Assembly (NCBI GenBank): GCA_023525975.1
Contig: CM042035.1
Span: 22,547,501-22,611,500 of the forward strand
Length of the DNA: 64,000 bases
Source: Smallanthus sonchifolius
Lineage: Eukaryota > Streptophyta > Magnoliopsida > Asterales > Asteraceae
Reading direction: 5' to 3'
This document shows, piece by piece, positions 21,415-32,829 of the stretch. The first letter of the stretch is position 1. Each line of letters begins with the position of its first letter. The notes under the pieces are model-generated. The model did no database searches. It was not told where the DNA came from and saw only the letters and a list, made by a program, of their open reading frames with translations. The position numbers were made by a program, and so were the translations under genes.

Positions 21415-23044
21415 TGTAAGACCCCAACCCGGGCATCCTACAGTTGGTTCTCAATACGGGTTGTTTTCATTAAAAACACATTTATTTGTAGATCGAAATA
21501 CAGCGGAAGTCTTTCAAAACACATTTATGACCATTTAATGTTATTAGGTTTACCTTACGAATGCCTGCACACCGATCCGAGTAACGCCGCTTCCAAGCCA
21601 AGATACGTCGATACACTGCTTACCTGCAAACAATCTAACGTACACACAAAGTCAGCTACGTTGAGTGAGTTCTAACAGTTTAAATTAAATAAAAACCATC
21701 ACACCAAGTTCTTCGGTTTGATTCACTTGGACCCTCCGATCCTTATAAAATATAATTACTCTTTATTTACGAAAGGCAAATCCATTGTCGTCCCGTGACA
21801 TCCCATAACCATTTATCCCCCAAGACTCAACCCGTACTACCCATGTAAATAGTAATAACCCCACAATCACAACCGTATAGATTCAGCATTCTATGCTAGC
21901 ACCTCCTATCCAAGAATACACATTAACCCGACTCTGGGTTAACTCAATCTACCCTAGACACTAGCACATCCGGCCTTAACCAAGGCTCTCACAAATAACT
22001 GACACAACTCTTATACACGTCACGTCACAAGTCCTGACTCAACGGTCAGTCTATCTCTACACGTCACCATTTAACACGTAACAATAACACAATTTCATAC
22101 ACAGTAAATATAACTAATCATTAGCATGCAAATTAACACATATATGTACACATGCAAACACATACCTCATCACTGCACCCTCGTCAGGGTTACCCTCGTA
22201 GGGTGATAAACACACCCCGAGCTCATCATTAACCTGTTAAATAATTATCACCTTTGGTGACTTCCCGAAGTACCTCATCCTTCCCAATCCCGTTTTTCAT
22301 GCCATAACGACAACGAGGCAAACCCGACACATAAATATAAACACATAATATCACACGTCATACACAAGACTTATTAACTACACCTGCACCTCACACTCGA
22401 CTCTAACACAACATATTCCACATGCAATCATAATCATTTAACTTTAAGCCCGACTCTCCCTGGCCAACCCTTAACACGTCACCCAATAATAACTCATCTC
22501 TCTAGCTCACACCTTTCTATAAATACACCATAAACCCTACGACTCTTCAATAAGCATTTTATACTCAAAGCATATTGGTTTAGAACCCGCAACCCTTAAC
22601 ACGATTAATTTTATTAACGCCACGTGAATGTATGTACGTTAACCCCAAAAACAGTAAAATGTTTAAAAGAGGGGGATTAGAAACTCACTGGTTATGTTGA
22701 GTGTTGATCCTTGTCCTGTACTTGTCCACTCACTCGTAACCCCGTACCTGTCAAGTGTATGATCACATGATCAAAAGACGTTCTAAACATACTTCTAATA
22801 ACGCATAAAATAATACGATCCCGTCACTTGGTCTCATCTGTTCGCCCTTCTGCTTCATCGCCTCGTAGATCCATGAACACCCGTACCGGGTCGTCCTTGA
22901 CCCATCTAGAAACCGAATGCTCGAACTCTCGGGTTCCCATGCATGCACGTACGTGTGCATGTATACGCATGCAACACCCTAATCCCGCTGGTCACCCGTA
23001 CGCGAGCCGAGACTCCCATGCGTGTCCAAGCCTTTCCCACACTA
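21415..23044 (-). mobile_element. Truncated 3' LTR of the old Tekay
   Basis: It aligns with 23820-25406 from TGTAAGACCC onward and diverges abruptly after CCTTTCCCACACTA at about 23044, where gag-derived sequence begins. The U3 side that should follow is missing, so a deletion joined LTR to gag. Confidence 0.85.
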
Positions 23045-23724
23045 CTCCCATGTCACTGATCGTCTGGTCTATAGCAACCGTTGGTTCGTCCTGACGGTCC
23101 GCCCCCATTCTAGCCAGAGCTCCTTGCCTGACCGATCTAGTCCGCTTTGCTTTAGCCATCAGTACCTGCATAAGATAGAACGTTGGAGTGATTACTATGG
23201 GCTCAAATTCAGAATATGAGAGTAATAATATACTGTCAAATTACGGTGATCAAATGCAATTTGGTGGTCCACATTACTGCTTGTACTCAAAACCTTTCCC
23301 ATCATCTTCACACTAGCTTTCTGTCTTTCCCACACGCCGGATGCACATGCATCCCACACCACTCACTTAACACCACACAATTATATAGCAAATAATAATA
23401 TATATATCACACTTACACATCACATGTAGTTACACACAAATGCATTACACTAAGCTAACACACCAAGCTATGTCACAGAACGCAGTTAATGCTACTCTAC
23501 ATTAATCAACTCACAAGTATGGTTTCACCCAATCACACCACACAATTTCACATAATTCTACACACTACCATAACACATATCACACATCATGTTCCCAAAC
23601 GGAACCATAGATTACTCATTCACAATAATCGCTCTAACTATCGTAACACTATACAAATGGTAGCTAATACTACTACTCAACTAGAAAGACATACCTCTTG
23701 GCTCGCGGTTACTCGTGGTGGCAT
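23045..23724 (-). pseudogene. Remnant gag N-terminus with a probable intron
   Basis: On the minus strand, ATG at 23724 begins MPPRVTASQE, followed by a GTATGT donor at 23694-23689. A GCAG acceptor at 23169-23166 leads to VLMAKAKRTRSVRQGALARM in the same phase. The second part runs to the LTR junction at about 23045. The splice reading would remove 529 bases that carry stops. Whether the intron is real needs transcript data. The rest of gag-pol is deleted. Confidence 0.5.
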
Positions 23725-23804
23725 TCGTTTCACCCTTGTCCCATTTTCGGTTTAAGTTAAAGTATTTTATTTGTTTAAAAATACTAGTTTTCTCTTAAAC
23801 CACA

Positions 23805-23816
23805 GCTCTGATACCA
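23805..23816 (-). other. Primer-binding site (tRNA-iMet) of the old Tekay
   Basis: TGGTATCAGAGC on the minus strand, three bases inside the 5' LTR edge at 23820. It complements the 3' end of initiator tRNA-Met and fixes the orientation as minus. Confidence 0.9.
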
Positions 23817-23819
23817 ACT

Positions 23820-25691
23820 TGTAAGACCCTAACCCGGGCATCCTACAGTTGGTTCTCAATACGGGTTGTTTTCATTAAAAACACATTTATTTGTAAATCG
23901 AAATACAGCGGGAGTCTTTCAAAACTCATTTATGACCATTTAATGTTATTAGGTTTACCTTACGAATGCCTGCACACCGATCCGAGTAACGCCGCTTCCA
24001 AGCCAAGATACGTCGATACACTGCTTACCTGCAAACAATCTAACGTACACACAAAGTGAGCTATGCTGAGAGAGTTCTAATAGTTTAAATTAAATAAAAA
24101 CCATCACACCAAGTTCTTCGGTTTGATTCACTTGGACCCTCCGATCCTTATAAAATATAATTACTCTTTATTTACGAAAGGCAAATCCATTGTCGTCCCG
24201 TGACATCCCATAACCGTTTATCCCCCAAGACTCAACCCGTACTACCCATGTAAATAGTAATAACCGTACAGTCACAACCGTATAGATTCAGCATTCTATG
24301 CTAGCACCTCCTATCCAAGAATACACATTAACCCGACTCTGGGTTAACTCAATCTACCCTAGACACTAACACATCCGGCCTTAACCAAGGCTCTCACAAA
24401 TAACTGACACGACTCTTATACACGTTAAGTCACAAGTCCTGACTCAACGGTCAGTCTATCTCTACACGTCACCATTAACACGTCACAATAACACAATTTC
24501 ATGATGAAAATTAACACATGTATGTACGCATGCAAACACATACCTCATCACTGCACCCTTGTCAGGGTTATCAACACACCCCGAGCTCATCATTAACCTG
24601 TTAAATAATTGTCACCTTTGGTGACTTCCCTAAGGACCTCATCCTTCACAATCCCGTTTGCCGTGCCATAACGACAACGAGGCAAACCCGACACATAAAT
24701 ATAAACACATAATATCACACGTCATACACAAGACTTATTAACTACACCTGCACCTCACACTCGACTCTAACACAACATATTCCACATGCAATCATAATCA
24801 TTTAACTTTAAGCCCGACTCTCCCTGGCCAACCCTTAACACGTCACCCAATAATAACTCATCTCTCTAGCTCACAGCTCTCTATGAACACACCATAAACC
24901 CTACGACTCTTCAATAAGCATTTTATACTCAAATCATATTGGTTTAGAACCCGCAACCCTTAACACAATTAATTATATTAACGCCACGTGAATGTATGTA
25001 CGTTAGCCCCAAAAACAGTAAAATGTTTAAAAGAGGGGGATTAGAAACTCACTGGTTATGTTGAGTGTTGATCCTTGTCCTGTACTTGTCCACTCACTCG
25101 TAACCTCGTACCAATCAAGTTTATGATCACATGATCAAAAGACGTTCTAAACATACTTCTAATAACGCATAAAATAATACGATCCTGTCACTTGGTCTCA
25201 TCTGTTCGCCCTTCTGCTTCATCGCCCCGTAGATCCATGAACACCCGTACCGGGTCGTCCTTGACCCATCTAGAAACCGAATGCTCGAACTCTCAGGTTC
25301 CCATGCATGCACGTACGTGTGCATGTATACGCATGCAACACCCTAATCCCGCCGATCACCCGTGCGCGAGCCGAGACTCCCATGCGTGTCCAAGCCTTTC
25401 CCACACTAACCTTAGTCTCATAGAATCCTAATCGGATGTGACCCGATTCCATTCTCTCCCTTGATCGTTCCTGAGAACCACCGTAAAACACCTCGTGTCG
25501 AGTATCATCATCGGGTTTCGTCGCCTCTCGTCATCGCTCGTCTCCCCGTCACTTTTCTTTCCTTAGCGCTCTAGCCGAGTTCCCCGTATTGCGATGGAAC
25601 ACCACCGCCACAGCCCTTCACCGTCCACCGCCGTGCACCACCATCACAGCCAGTTTCCGTGGCCACCAAGTGCCACCGTATCTTCCTTGTT
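23820..25691 (-). mobile_element. 5' LTR of the old Tekay, left part
   Basis: Starts TGTAAGACCC and runs to the insertion point of the younger element, where TTGTT is duplicated. It continues at 35005-35634, giving an intact LTR of about 2.5 kb. Confidence 0.88.
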
Positions 25692-27868
25692 TGTAAGGCC
25701 CGTTTCCCGGATAACCTCACTTGTTGGATTTACTCATAAACATAGTCATAAATACTGAACTTAAATTAAATTAAAACATTCATCATTCAATTTCATTACA
25801 TAACAGCGGAAGTCTTAACAGTTAAAAGAAAACACATCATATTCTTAAGAAACAAAAGTGGGATGTCAGTCTTGTGCCGGGTAACCTTCACGCCTTCGCA
25901 CGGCCTTTTCCTTTGTTACCTGAAATGTATACTAAAAGTCAGCTAACGCTGGTGAGTTCTAGTTTAATGCAATTTACTGTAAACATTCTTTTCTTTATAG
26001 GTATAAGTGTGCGTTACTGTATAATCATTCATATAAATACGTATTCATAACTTTTGCCTTTCTTTCATCTTTCTTTTCTGTATTTTCTTTTTCTGTATTT
26101 TTGTGATTTCATACATATATATATATATATGTGCATTCACCCTTTTCTTCTTTCTTTCTTTACATTCATGGGTCATACTCTATAAGAGTGATCAACCCGT
26201 CTTTTACTGCGTATGTCACAAAGACATACGCCCTTAAGCTACCGTCGTAGCCCTTTTACTCGTCCGGTCCTAGAAACCGTTCGCCTTAACTTTTCCGTCC
26301 GGCCAACCTTCGGCCGTCCGCCTTAACCGTCCTACCGTCGTAGTCCGTCATATTCGCCCGTCTGCCCTAAGGCAGCCGTTTCCCATGCGACTATTATTTA
26401 TACAACCGTTCTACTATAATATGCCAATTGCTTCGACCGTCCTTTAATGGCATTCGTACGTCCTAGCTGATGAAGGAACGCACTTGTCCCGGTTGTAAAA
26501 TAGTCACATGGTCGTCCGTCTACCGAAGTAGCCGTTATCATCGAAGCGTCCATAACATTTTCTGTACTTTGCAAGCAATATATACATGGATATAAAGCAA
26601 GATTTCATTCTTATATGTTATGACATTCATTCAATTCATTCTTTGCAAGCAATATATACATGGATATAAAGCAAGATTTCATTCTTTCATTTTGTGTTAT
26701 ACTTTCATTCATTCTTTATAATCATGCTTTTCATTCTTTATTCATAATTTCTCTTTCGTGTATAGGTATATATATATATACTTGTATAACACATATGATC
26801 ACATTAACATTCATAAACTTTATTCACTTAGTGTATACACTTCAGCCCCAAAACATTTGAAAACATTTGCACATAACATAAAAAGGGGCACATAGAACTC
26901 ACCTGATGAGTAGTTTCTGTAATACACTAAGCTGGCTACTGGGCTTCACTAATGTCACTCACGCTCTGTATAATAAAGTCATACACATAAGATGGTGCTC
27001 CTAGATGACACTAGACATTACTATGCTTGAACTCAGTAGTTTCGAGAGGTGGGTCGCATCGAAACTATGGTAGTTTCGAGCTATGGTCTTACACTCGAAA
27101 CTAGGTAGTTTCGAGTCATAATCCTTCTATCGAAACTATGGCAGTTTCGAGTCATTAACTTATGAAAAATCTTAGTTTAGGTTCAAGGTGACACTCGAAA
27201 CTAGGTAGTTTCGAGTCCTGAGTTCCTATCGAAACTATGGTAGTTTCGAGTCATTGGCTGCTATCGAAACTAGATAGTTTCGATGGGTCTGCATGTATCG
27301 AAACTATAGTTTCGATTCATGGGTCTGCACATATCGAAACTAAGTAGTTTCGATGGGTCTGCACAGATCGCCATTTCCAAAAATCTGAAGTTTTGCATGC
27401 AGGTCTGATTCGAGTCGATATCTCGGTTTTCCAAGATCAAAACGTTGGGTTTTCATTCTAGATGCTATATCTAAGCTCATTTTCATGTTTCATCCGCAAA
27501 ATCGCTATCTTTTTAGCCAAAACCCGAAAACTCCCAAAACGAGCAAAAACTCATAATGTGATCGAACTGTTACCTGGATTGGATTTCTGATTCAGAGGAT
27601 ATGTTCACGAGCACAGCAGCAACGTCCTCTCGAATTCCCGAGTTGATCCGTCACTTTCTCTCTCTAGACCCGAGCTCTCCTTTCTCTCTCTAAAAGTTGC
27701 GTGAGTGGGGAAATGAGCAGGGAAGAGGGGCTGCCTTGCCTCTTATGCGACTGGGCTTCCCTCGGCCCATTGAGGCCGAGCCCAAGCCCGTTCCCTTTGT
27801 TTAAATACTCTGGCTAAAACACCGGTCTCGCTATTTTTTATTCGTTTTATTATTTTTGGGATGTTACA
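25692..27868 (-). mobile_element. 3' LTR of the young Tekay (2177 bp)
   Basis: Bounded by TGTAAGGCCC and GGGATGTTACA on the plus strand. Contains the TCGAAACTA...TAGTTTCGA palindrome array at 27036-27354, a TA microsatellite near 26115, and a duplicated block beginning TTTGCAAGCAATATATACAT (about 26570 and 26642). Confidence 0.95.
27036..27354. repeat. TCGAAACTA...TAGTTTCGA palindrome array, left LTR
   Basis: Eight palindromes of the type TCGAAACTAGGTAGTTTCGA with 3-base centres (one with no spacer), spaced 15-60 bases apart, plus one half-site at 27036-27046. In element orientation the array lies in the first 850 bases of the LTR, upstream of or around the transcription start. Confidence 0.9.
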
Positions 27869-27880
27869 AGTCTACCCTCC
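27869..27880 (-). other. Polypurine tract of the young Tekay
   Basis: GGAGGGTAGACT on the minus strand fills the 12 bases between the polyprotein stop codon and the 3' LTR. Its purine run is where plus-strand synthesis would be primed. Confidence 0.75.
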
Positions 27881-30800
27881 TTAAAGAGGTTTCGTCCTCG
27901 AAACTGCTTCTACGTTAAATAATTGAGGGTATAGTCCCCTCATCTCGTCTTCTTTTTCCCACGTAGCTTCCGACCCTTTTCTGTGCTTCCATTGTATCTT
28001 GACTAACGATATCGACTTATTGCGTAGTCGTTTCTCAGCTCGGTCAAGAATGGCTATCGGTTCCTCTATATAATTTAGACTGTTATCCACTTCGATCTCG
28101 TCGTAAGGTATGTGAGCTGTGTCGTCAGCTAGGCACTTGCGTAAGTGTGACACGTGAAACGTAGGGTGTATTCCACTAAGCTCAACGGGTAAGTCGAGTC
28201 TGTAAGCAACTTGACCCACTCTTGCTAAAATCTTGAAAGGTCCGACAAACCTTGGACTTAGTTTGCCACGCTTTCTGAATCGAATGATTCCTTTCCACGG
28301 TGATACTTTCAACAGTACCATGTCCCCTACTTGAAACTCTAAATCCCTCCTTCTCTTATCCGCGTATGATTTCTGTCTGTCTTTTGCGGCTTTCATACGA
28401 GCCTTGATTTGATCAAATTTCTCGGAAGTAGCTTTGACCACTTCGAGACTTGCAAAATCTTTCTGCCCAATTTCCCCCCAACAAACCGGGGTCCTACATC
28501 TCCTCCCATACAACATTTCGAATGGCGGCATGCCAATAGTTGAGTGATAGCTGTTGTTATATGAAAATTCTGCCAATGGTAGATGGCTGTCCCAGCTTCC
28601 CCCGAAGTCAATGATACAGGCCCGGAGCATGTCCTCCAAGGTCTGAATGGTCCTTTCAGATTGACCATCGGTTTGAGGATGGTAAGCGGTGCTGATGTTC
28701 AATCTAGTGCCCATCGCTTCATTGAATTTCTTCCAAAACCTTGACGTGAATCTAGTATCCCTGTCGGACACAATTGACAGCGGCATACCATGTCTGCTCA
28801 CAATTTCTTTGATAAATACTTCTGCTAGTTTTTCGGACGAAAAAGTCTCACGTATTGGCAAGAAGTGAGCACTCTTTGTCAAGCGGTCGACGATCACCCA
28901 AATGGTATCATTGCCTTTAGCTGTTCGCGGTAGCTTGGTAATGAAGTCCATTGTGATCTCTTCCCATTTCCATTCCGGTATAGGTAAAGGTTGCATCTTA
29001 CCACATGGCTTCTGGTGCTCGGCCTTAACTAGTGAACACGTTAAGCACTTGTTCACGTATTCAGTCACATCATTCTTCATGCCAGGCCACCAGTACTCTT
29101 TCTTCAAGTCTTGATACATTTTGTTTGTCCCGGGGTGGATAGAATAGCGAGACTTATGGGCCTCATCGAGTATTTTGGCTCTAAGCTCACCAATCTTAGG
29201 TATCCACATCCGGCCAAACCTAGTTCGTACTCCGTATGCATTCGCATCTAAGTTCCCTTGTTGTCCTACTATTCTTTCCCGTTTCACATTTCTTTCTAAC
29301 AATGCTTCATCTTGTGCCTTTGATATTTCACCCATTAAGTCTGGCGTTATAATTAACTGACACGCTTTGATCCGGATAGGTGCCGATTCTTCCTTTCTAC
29401 TTAAAGCGTCAGCCACTACGTTTGCCTTGCCTGGATGGTACAATATCTCACAGTCATAGTCTTTCAGTAGCTCTAACCATCTTCTTTGCCTCATGTTTAG
29501 TTCCTTTTGTTCGAAAAAGTATTTCAAGCTTTTGTGATCGGAGTAGATGGTGCATTTAACTCCATACAAGTAGTGTCTCCATATTTTCAACGCGAAAACT
29601 ACTGCTGCTAATTCTAGATCATGTGTTGGGTAGTTAACCTCGTGAATCTTTAGTTGTCGCGATGCATAAGCAATTACCTTCCCTCGTTGCATAAGTACGC
29701 ACCCTAATCCCTGACCTGAAGCGTCAGAGTAGACTACCAAGTCTTCATTTCCCTCAGGTAGTGTTAAGACTGGAGCGTGTGTTAATCGTGTCTTTAGTTC
29801 CTCGAACGCGTTATTTTGGGTTTGACCCCATTCATATTTCACTTCCTTCCGTGTCAGTTTAGTTAATGGCGAGGCTATCCTTGAGAAATCTTGAATGAAC
29901 CTTCTATAGTAGCCTGCCAATCCCAGAAAACTTCGTATCTCTGTTGGTGTCTTTGGGATGTTCCATTCTTTTACTGTCTCTATCTTTGCAGGATCCACCA
30001 TGATGCCGTTTGGGTTTATCACATGACCTAGGAATTGGACTTCCCTAAGCCAAAACGCGCATTTGGAGAATTTTGCATACAACTTTTCCTTCTTCAGCAC
30101 CTCCAGTACTTCTCTTAGGTGACAGTGGTGATCACCCTCGCTTTTCGAATATACTAGTATGTCGTCTATAAAAACTATCACCGATCGATCCAACATTGAT
30201 CGACATACTCTATTCATCAAATCCATGAACGCTGCCGGAGCGTTAGTCAATCCGAAGGACATCACGAGAAACTCATAATGCCCATAACGCGTGCGAAACG
30301 CGGTCTTTGGTACGTCTTCCTCCCTTACCTTCAACTGATGATAACCTGACCTAAGATCGATCTTTGAGAACCAACTCGCACCTTGCAGTTGATCAAAAAG
30401 GTCGTCTATTCTAGGCAGTGGGTATTTGTTCTTTACTGTCCTCTTGTTCAGTTCACGGTAGTCAATGCACATGCGCATGCTGCCGTCTTTCTTCTTTACG
30501 AATAGTACCGGAGCGCCCCATGGTGAGATGCTCGGTCTAATAAATCCTTTCTCGGTTAGTTCCTCTAGTTGAGACATTAATTCTTTCATTTCTGACGGAG
30601 CCAATCGGTAGGGGGCTTTGGCAACGGGTTCAGCTCCTGGCAGTAAGTCAATCTGAAATTCTATTTCCCGATCGGGTGGTAACCCCGGTAGATCCTCAGG
30701 GAATACTTCCGGAAAGTTGCACACCACGGGTACATTCTTGAGTTCTTTCGTTTTCATTCTATCATCAATGACATTCGCCAGATAAGCTTCGCAACCGCGC

Positions 30801-32476
30801 CTCATGTAACTTTCGGCCTTGATCATCGAAATGACGTTCGGCATTGTGCAATTCCAATCCCCATAAACCGTAATTGGACTGCCGCTTGGAGCCTTGAGGT
30901 GTATCCTCTTACGTTTACATATGATTTGAGCTTCGTTGGCAGCTAGCCAATCCATACCCAATACTATATCGAATCCTCCTAAGGTGAGAAGGAATAGTCT
31001 AGAAGGAAACTTATGTCCCTCTATTTCTATGATGCAATCCTCTGTTACTTGGAATACTGCCGAATTTTTACCAACGGCAGTTTGTACGCTAAAGGCCTTT
31101 ACTATGGTGTTGATAGAGCAATCCAGTTTACGACTAAATGCATTTGATATGAAGCTTTTACTAGCACCAGAATCAAATAAGATAGCAGCACGTTCATCAT
31201 TAACTAGAAACGTACCTGACACGACATCAGGATTTCCCCTTGCCTCTTCCTCAGTTAAGGCATAGGCCCGAGTCCTTGCCTTTTGTTGTTCCTGTTCCCT
31301 CTCCTTTCCCGAACCAGATTGGCCGGCCTTCCTGCAGTTCTTTGTTAGATGTCCAAACAATCCACATATTTGACATTTGACATCCTTCAAACATTCTCGA
31401 GAGAAGTGCCCCGGCTTCCCGCACTTATAGCATGTGGTGGTGCCGGTTTTACATTCGCCAAGATGTTGCCTTCCACATTTCTTGCATGTTTCATATTCGT
31501 CCGACCTTGGCTTCTTAGTTTCAGTTGTTACGTTCCCTCTTCCTGTGCCTCTAGACGGGTTCTCCCACTTTCTCTTTTGGGTCTCTGTTGGTGGGTCCTC
31601 ATTGGCATAATCGTCGTAGACGATTCCGCTCAGATTCACTACCGACTCGAAGGTCGAAGGTAGGTTAGCTTTTACATGAACACGGACCCTTTGTGGTAGA
31701 CCTTTGACATAGTATTTGATCAGACGATCTTCAGTTTCCACCAAGTGTGGTACCAGTTGAGCCAGCTCATTGAATCTTGAGGTATACTGGCGATGAGTCT
31801 TGCTGCCAGCTTTGAAGTTTAAGAACTCGTTCTCCACACGATCAATCTCATTTTGTGGGCAGAACTTTTGGATTATGAGCTTCTTCAGGTCTTCCCATGT
31901 CATTCTGGCAATAGCATTTGGCGACTTTGTTCTTTGAATATTCCTCCACCAACTTAGTGCCTCATTGGTGAAAGAATGAGCGACATACTTAACAGCCTGG
32001 TCCGGGCGACACTCACTGATGTTGATTACAGCATTCATCCTCTCAATCCATTCGAACGTAGCCACTGAATCCTTGGTTCCATCAAACTTGGGTGGGTCTC
32101 CATCCTTGAAACCTTTGTAAGTACACCCACGGTTGCTTGATGCCACTTTTACTTCATCCCCGTCACTGTCATAAATTTTCTCTTCCTTGTTTCCTTCATC
32201 CTCCTCTTTACTTTTCTTCATTGCCTCGGATAGTAGATCAGGCAATACCTTCTTCAAAGTGAGCACAACTTCACGGGCAATAGCATCCCTGACTTCAGGT
32301 TCCAACTGTATAGGCCCTGGACTGTCGTTCATAATTGGGGTCACTTCTGTTTCGTGCACACTTTCGGTGTGCTCTGCGTGCACACTCTCTTCTTCTTCAA
32401 ATCTTGGGTTCAACGGAGGTCTACCTCGTCGGCCAGTGCGACCGCCTCGGCGTCCAGTTCTTCCTCCGCCAGCCAT
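27881..32476 (-). CDS. Tekay chromovirus gag-pol polyprotein, 1531 aa, intact
   Basis: One frame encodes all retrotransposon functions. In order: gag capsid region (about 125-290), two CCHC zinc knuckles (C349-C362 and C368-C381), aspartic protease with DSG at 435-437, reverse transcriptase with FIDD at 769-772, RNase H with YSDAS (Asp918) and YSDHKS (Asp980), integrase with zinc-binding H/C region (about 1107-1147) and catalytic Asp1177, Asp1238 and Glu1274, GPF motif near 1412, and a C-terminal chromodomain (about 1477-1515) that in this family directs integration to marked chromatin. The order PR-RT-RH-INT-CHD is that of chromoviruses. ATG at 32474-32476 was chosen as the first in frame; the leader back to the PBS is about 340 bases. 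No key residue is missing. Confidence 0.97.
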   Translation of the reverse strand: MAGGGRTGRRGGRTGRRGRPPLNPRFEEEESVHAEHTESVHETEVTPIMNDSPGPIQLEPEVRDAIAREVVLTLKKVLPDLLSEAMKKSKEEDEGNKEEKIYDSDGDEVKVASSNRGCTYKGFKDGDPPKFDGTKDSVATFEWIERMNAVINISECRPDQAVKYVAHSFTNEALSWWRNIQRTKSPNAIARMTWEDLKKLIIQKFCPQNEIDRVENEFLNFKAGSKTHRQYTSRFNELAQLVPHLVETEDRLIKYYVKGLPQRVRVHVKANLPSTFESVVNLSGIVYDDYANEDPPTETQKRKWENPSRGTGRGNVTTETKKPRSDEYETCKKCGRQHLGECKTGTTTCYKCGKPGHFSRECLKDVKCQICGLFGHLTKNCRKAGQSGSGKEREQEQQKARTRAYALTEEEARGNPDVVSGTFLVNDERAAILFDSGASKSFISNAFSRKLDCSINTIVKAFSVQTAVGKNSAVFQVTEDCIIEIEGHKFPSRLFLLTLGGFDIVLGMDWLAANEAQIICKRKRIHLKAPSGSPITVYGDWNCTMPNVISMIKAESYMRRGCEAYLANVIDDRMKTKELKNVPVVCNFPEVFPEDLPGLPPDREIEFQIDLLPGAEPVAKAPYRLAPSEMKELMSQLEELTEKGFIRPSISPWGAPVLFVKKKDGSMRMCIDYRELNKRTVKNKYPLPRIDDLFDQLQGASWFSKIDLRSGYHQLKVREEDVPKTAFRTRYGHYEFLVMSFGLTNAPAAFMDLMNRVCRSMLDRSVIVFIDDILVYSKSEGDHHCHLREVLEVLKKEKLYAKFSKCAFWLREVQFLGHVINPNGIMVDPAKIETVKEWNIPKTPTEIRSFLGLAGYYRRFIQDFSRIASPLTKLTRKEVKYEWGQTQNNAFEELKTRLTHAPVLTLPEGNEDLVVYSDASGQGLGCVLMQRGKVIAYASRQLKIHEVNYPTHDLELAAVVFALKIWRHYLYGVKCTIYSDHKSLKYFFEQKELNMRQRRWLELLKDYDCEILYHPGKANVVADALSRKEESAPIRIKACQLIITPDLMGEISKAQDEALLERNVKRERIVGQQGNLDANAYGVRTRFGRMWIPKIGELRAKILDEAHKSRYSIHPGTNKMYQDLKKEYWWPGMKNDVTEYVNKCLTCSLVKAEHQKPCGKMQPLPIPEWKWEEITMDFITKLPRTAKGNDTIWVIVDRLTKSAHFLPIRETFSSEKLAEVFIKEIVSRHGMPLSIVSDRDTRFTSRFWKKFNEAMGTRLNISTAYHPQTDGQSERTIQTLEDMLRACIIDFGGSWDSHLPLAEFSYNNSYHSTIGMPPFEMLYGRRCRTPVCWGEIGQKDFASLEVVKATSEKFDQIKARMKAAKDRQKSYADKRRRDLEFQVGDMVLLKVSPWKGIIRFRKRGKLSPRFVGPFKILARVGQVAYRLDLPVELSGIHPTFHVSHLRKCLADDTAHIPYDEIEVDNSLNYIEEPIAILDRAEKRLRNKSISLVKIQWKHRKGSEATWEKEDEMRGLYPQLFNVEAVSRTKPL

Positions 32477-32829
32477 AATTTCTTAATTTCCTGATAGTCA
32501 TAAAGGGAATACATCAATGTCATTACTTCAGATCATAGTTTGGAACAGTACGAGCAAGGTAAATTTTTAATTACAGTGACCGGTTTGTGATTACTAATTT
32601 ACATTGCTTTTCGGGTTCAAAACTCTTCAAATCGGTTGTGACATTGACATCTATTTGTTCTAAGTTAAGGTATCTATCCTTATTTAGAGCATTAGCTTTA
32701 GTACTTACTTACCGTGCTGCGTTGGCGTTGGTTACCCATACTGACATCCGTGCGTTGGTCCCATAATCAGTTTGAGTCCAGACATTTAGGGATGTCTGAA
32801 TCTCTCAAACTATTGCTCTGATACCAACT
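32477..32829 (-). other. Leader of the young Tekay with PBS
   Basis: On the minus strand the PBS TGGTATCAGAGC (32815-32826) complements tRNA-iMet, three bases from the LTR. The leader contains one upstream ATG and a GTAAGTAAGT donor-like string, so a leader intron is possible but unproven. Confidence 0.85.

Noticed and set aside
22763..25491. Pairs of near-identical 65-88-codon frames at 22763-23094 and 25127-25491
   Set aside because: They are the same non-coding LTR sequence in the two LTRs of the old Tekay.
27036..27354. CRISPR-like array of direct repeats
   Set aside because: Units are palindromes with irregular spacing and alternate forms, inside a plant LTR and duplicated in the other LTR. 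There are no uniform spacers and no cas genes.
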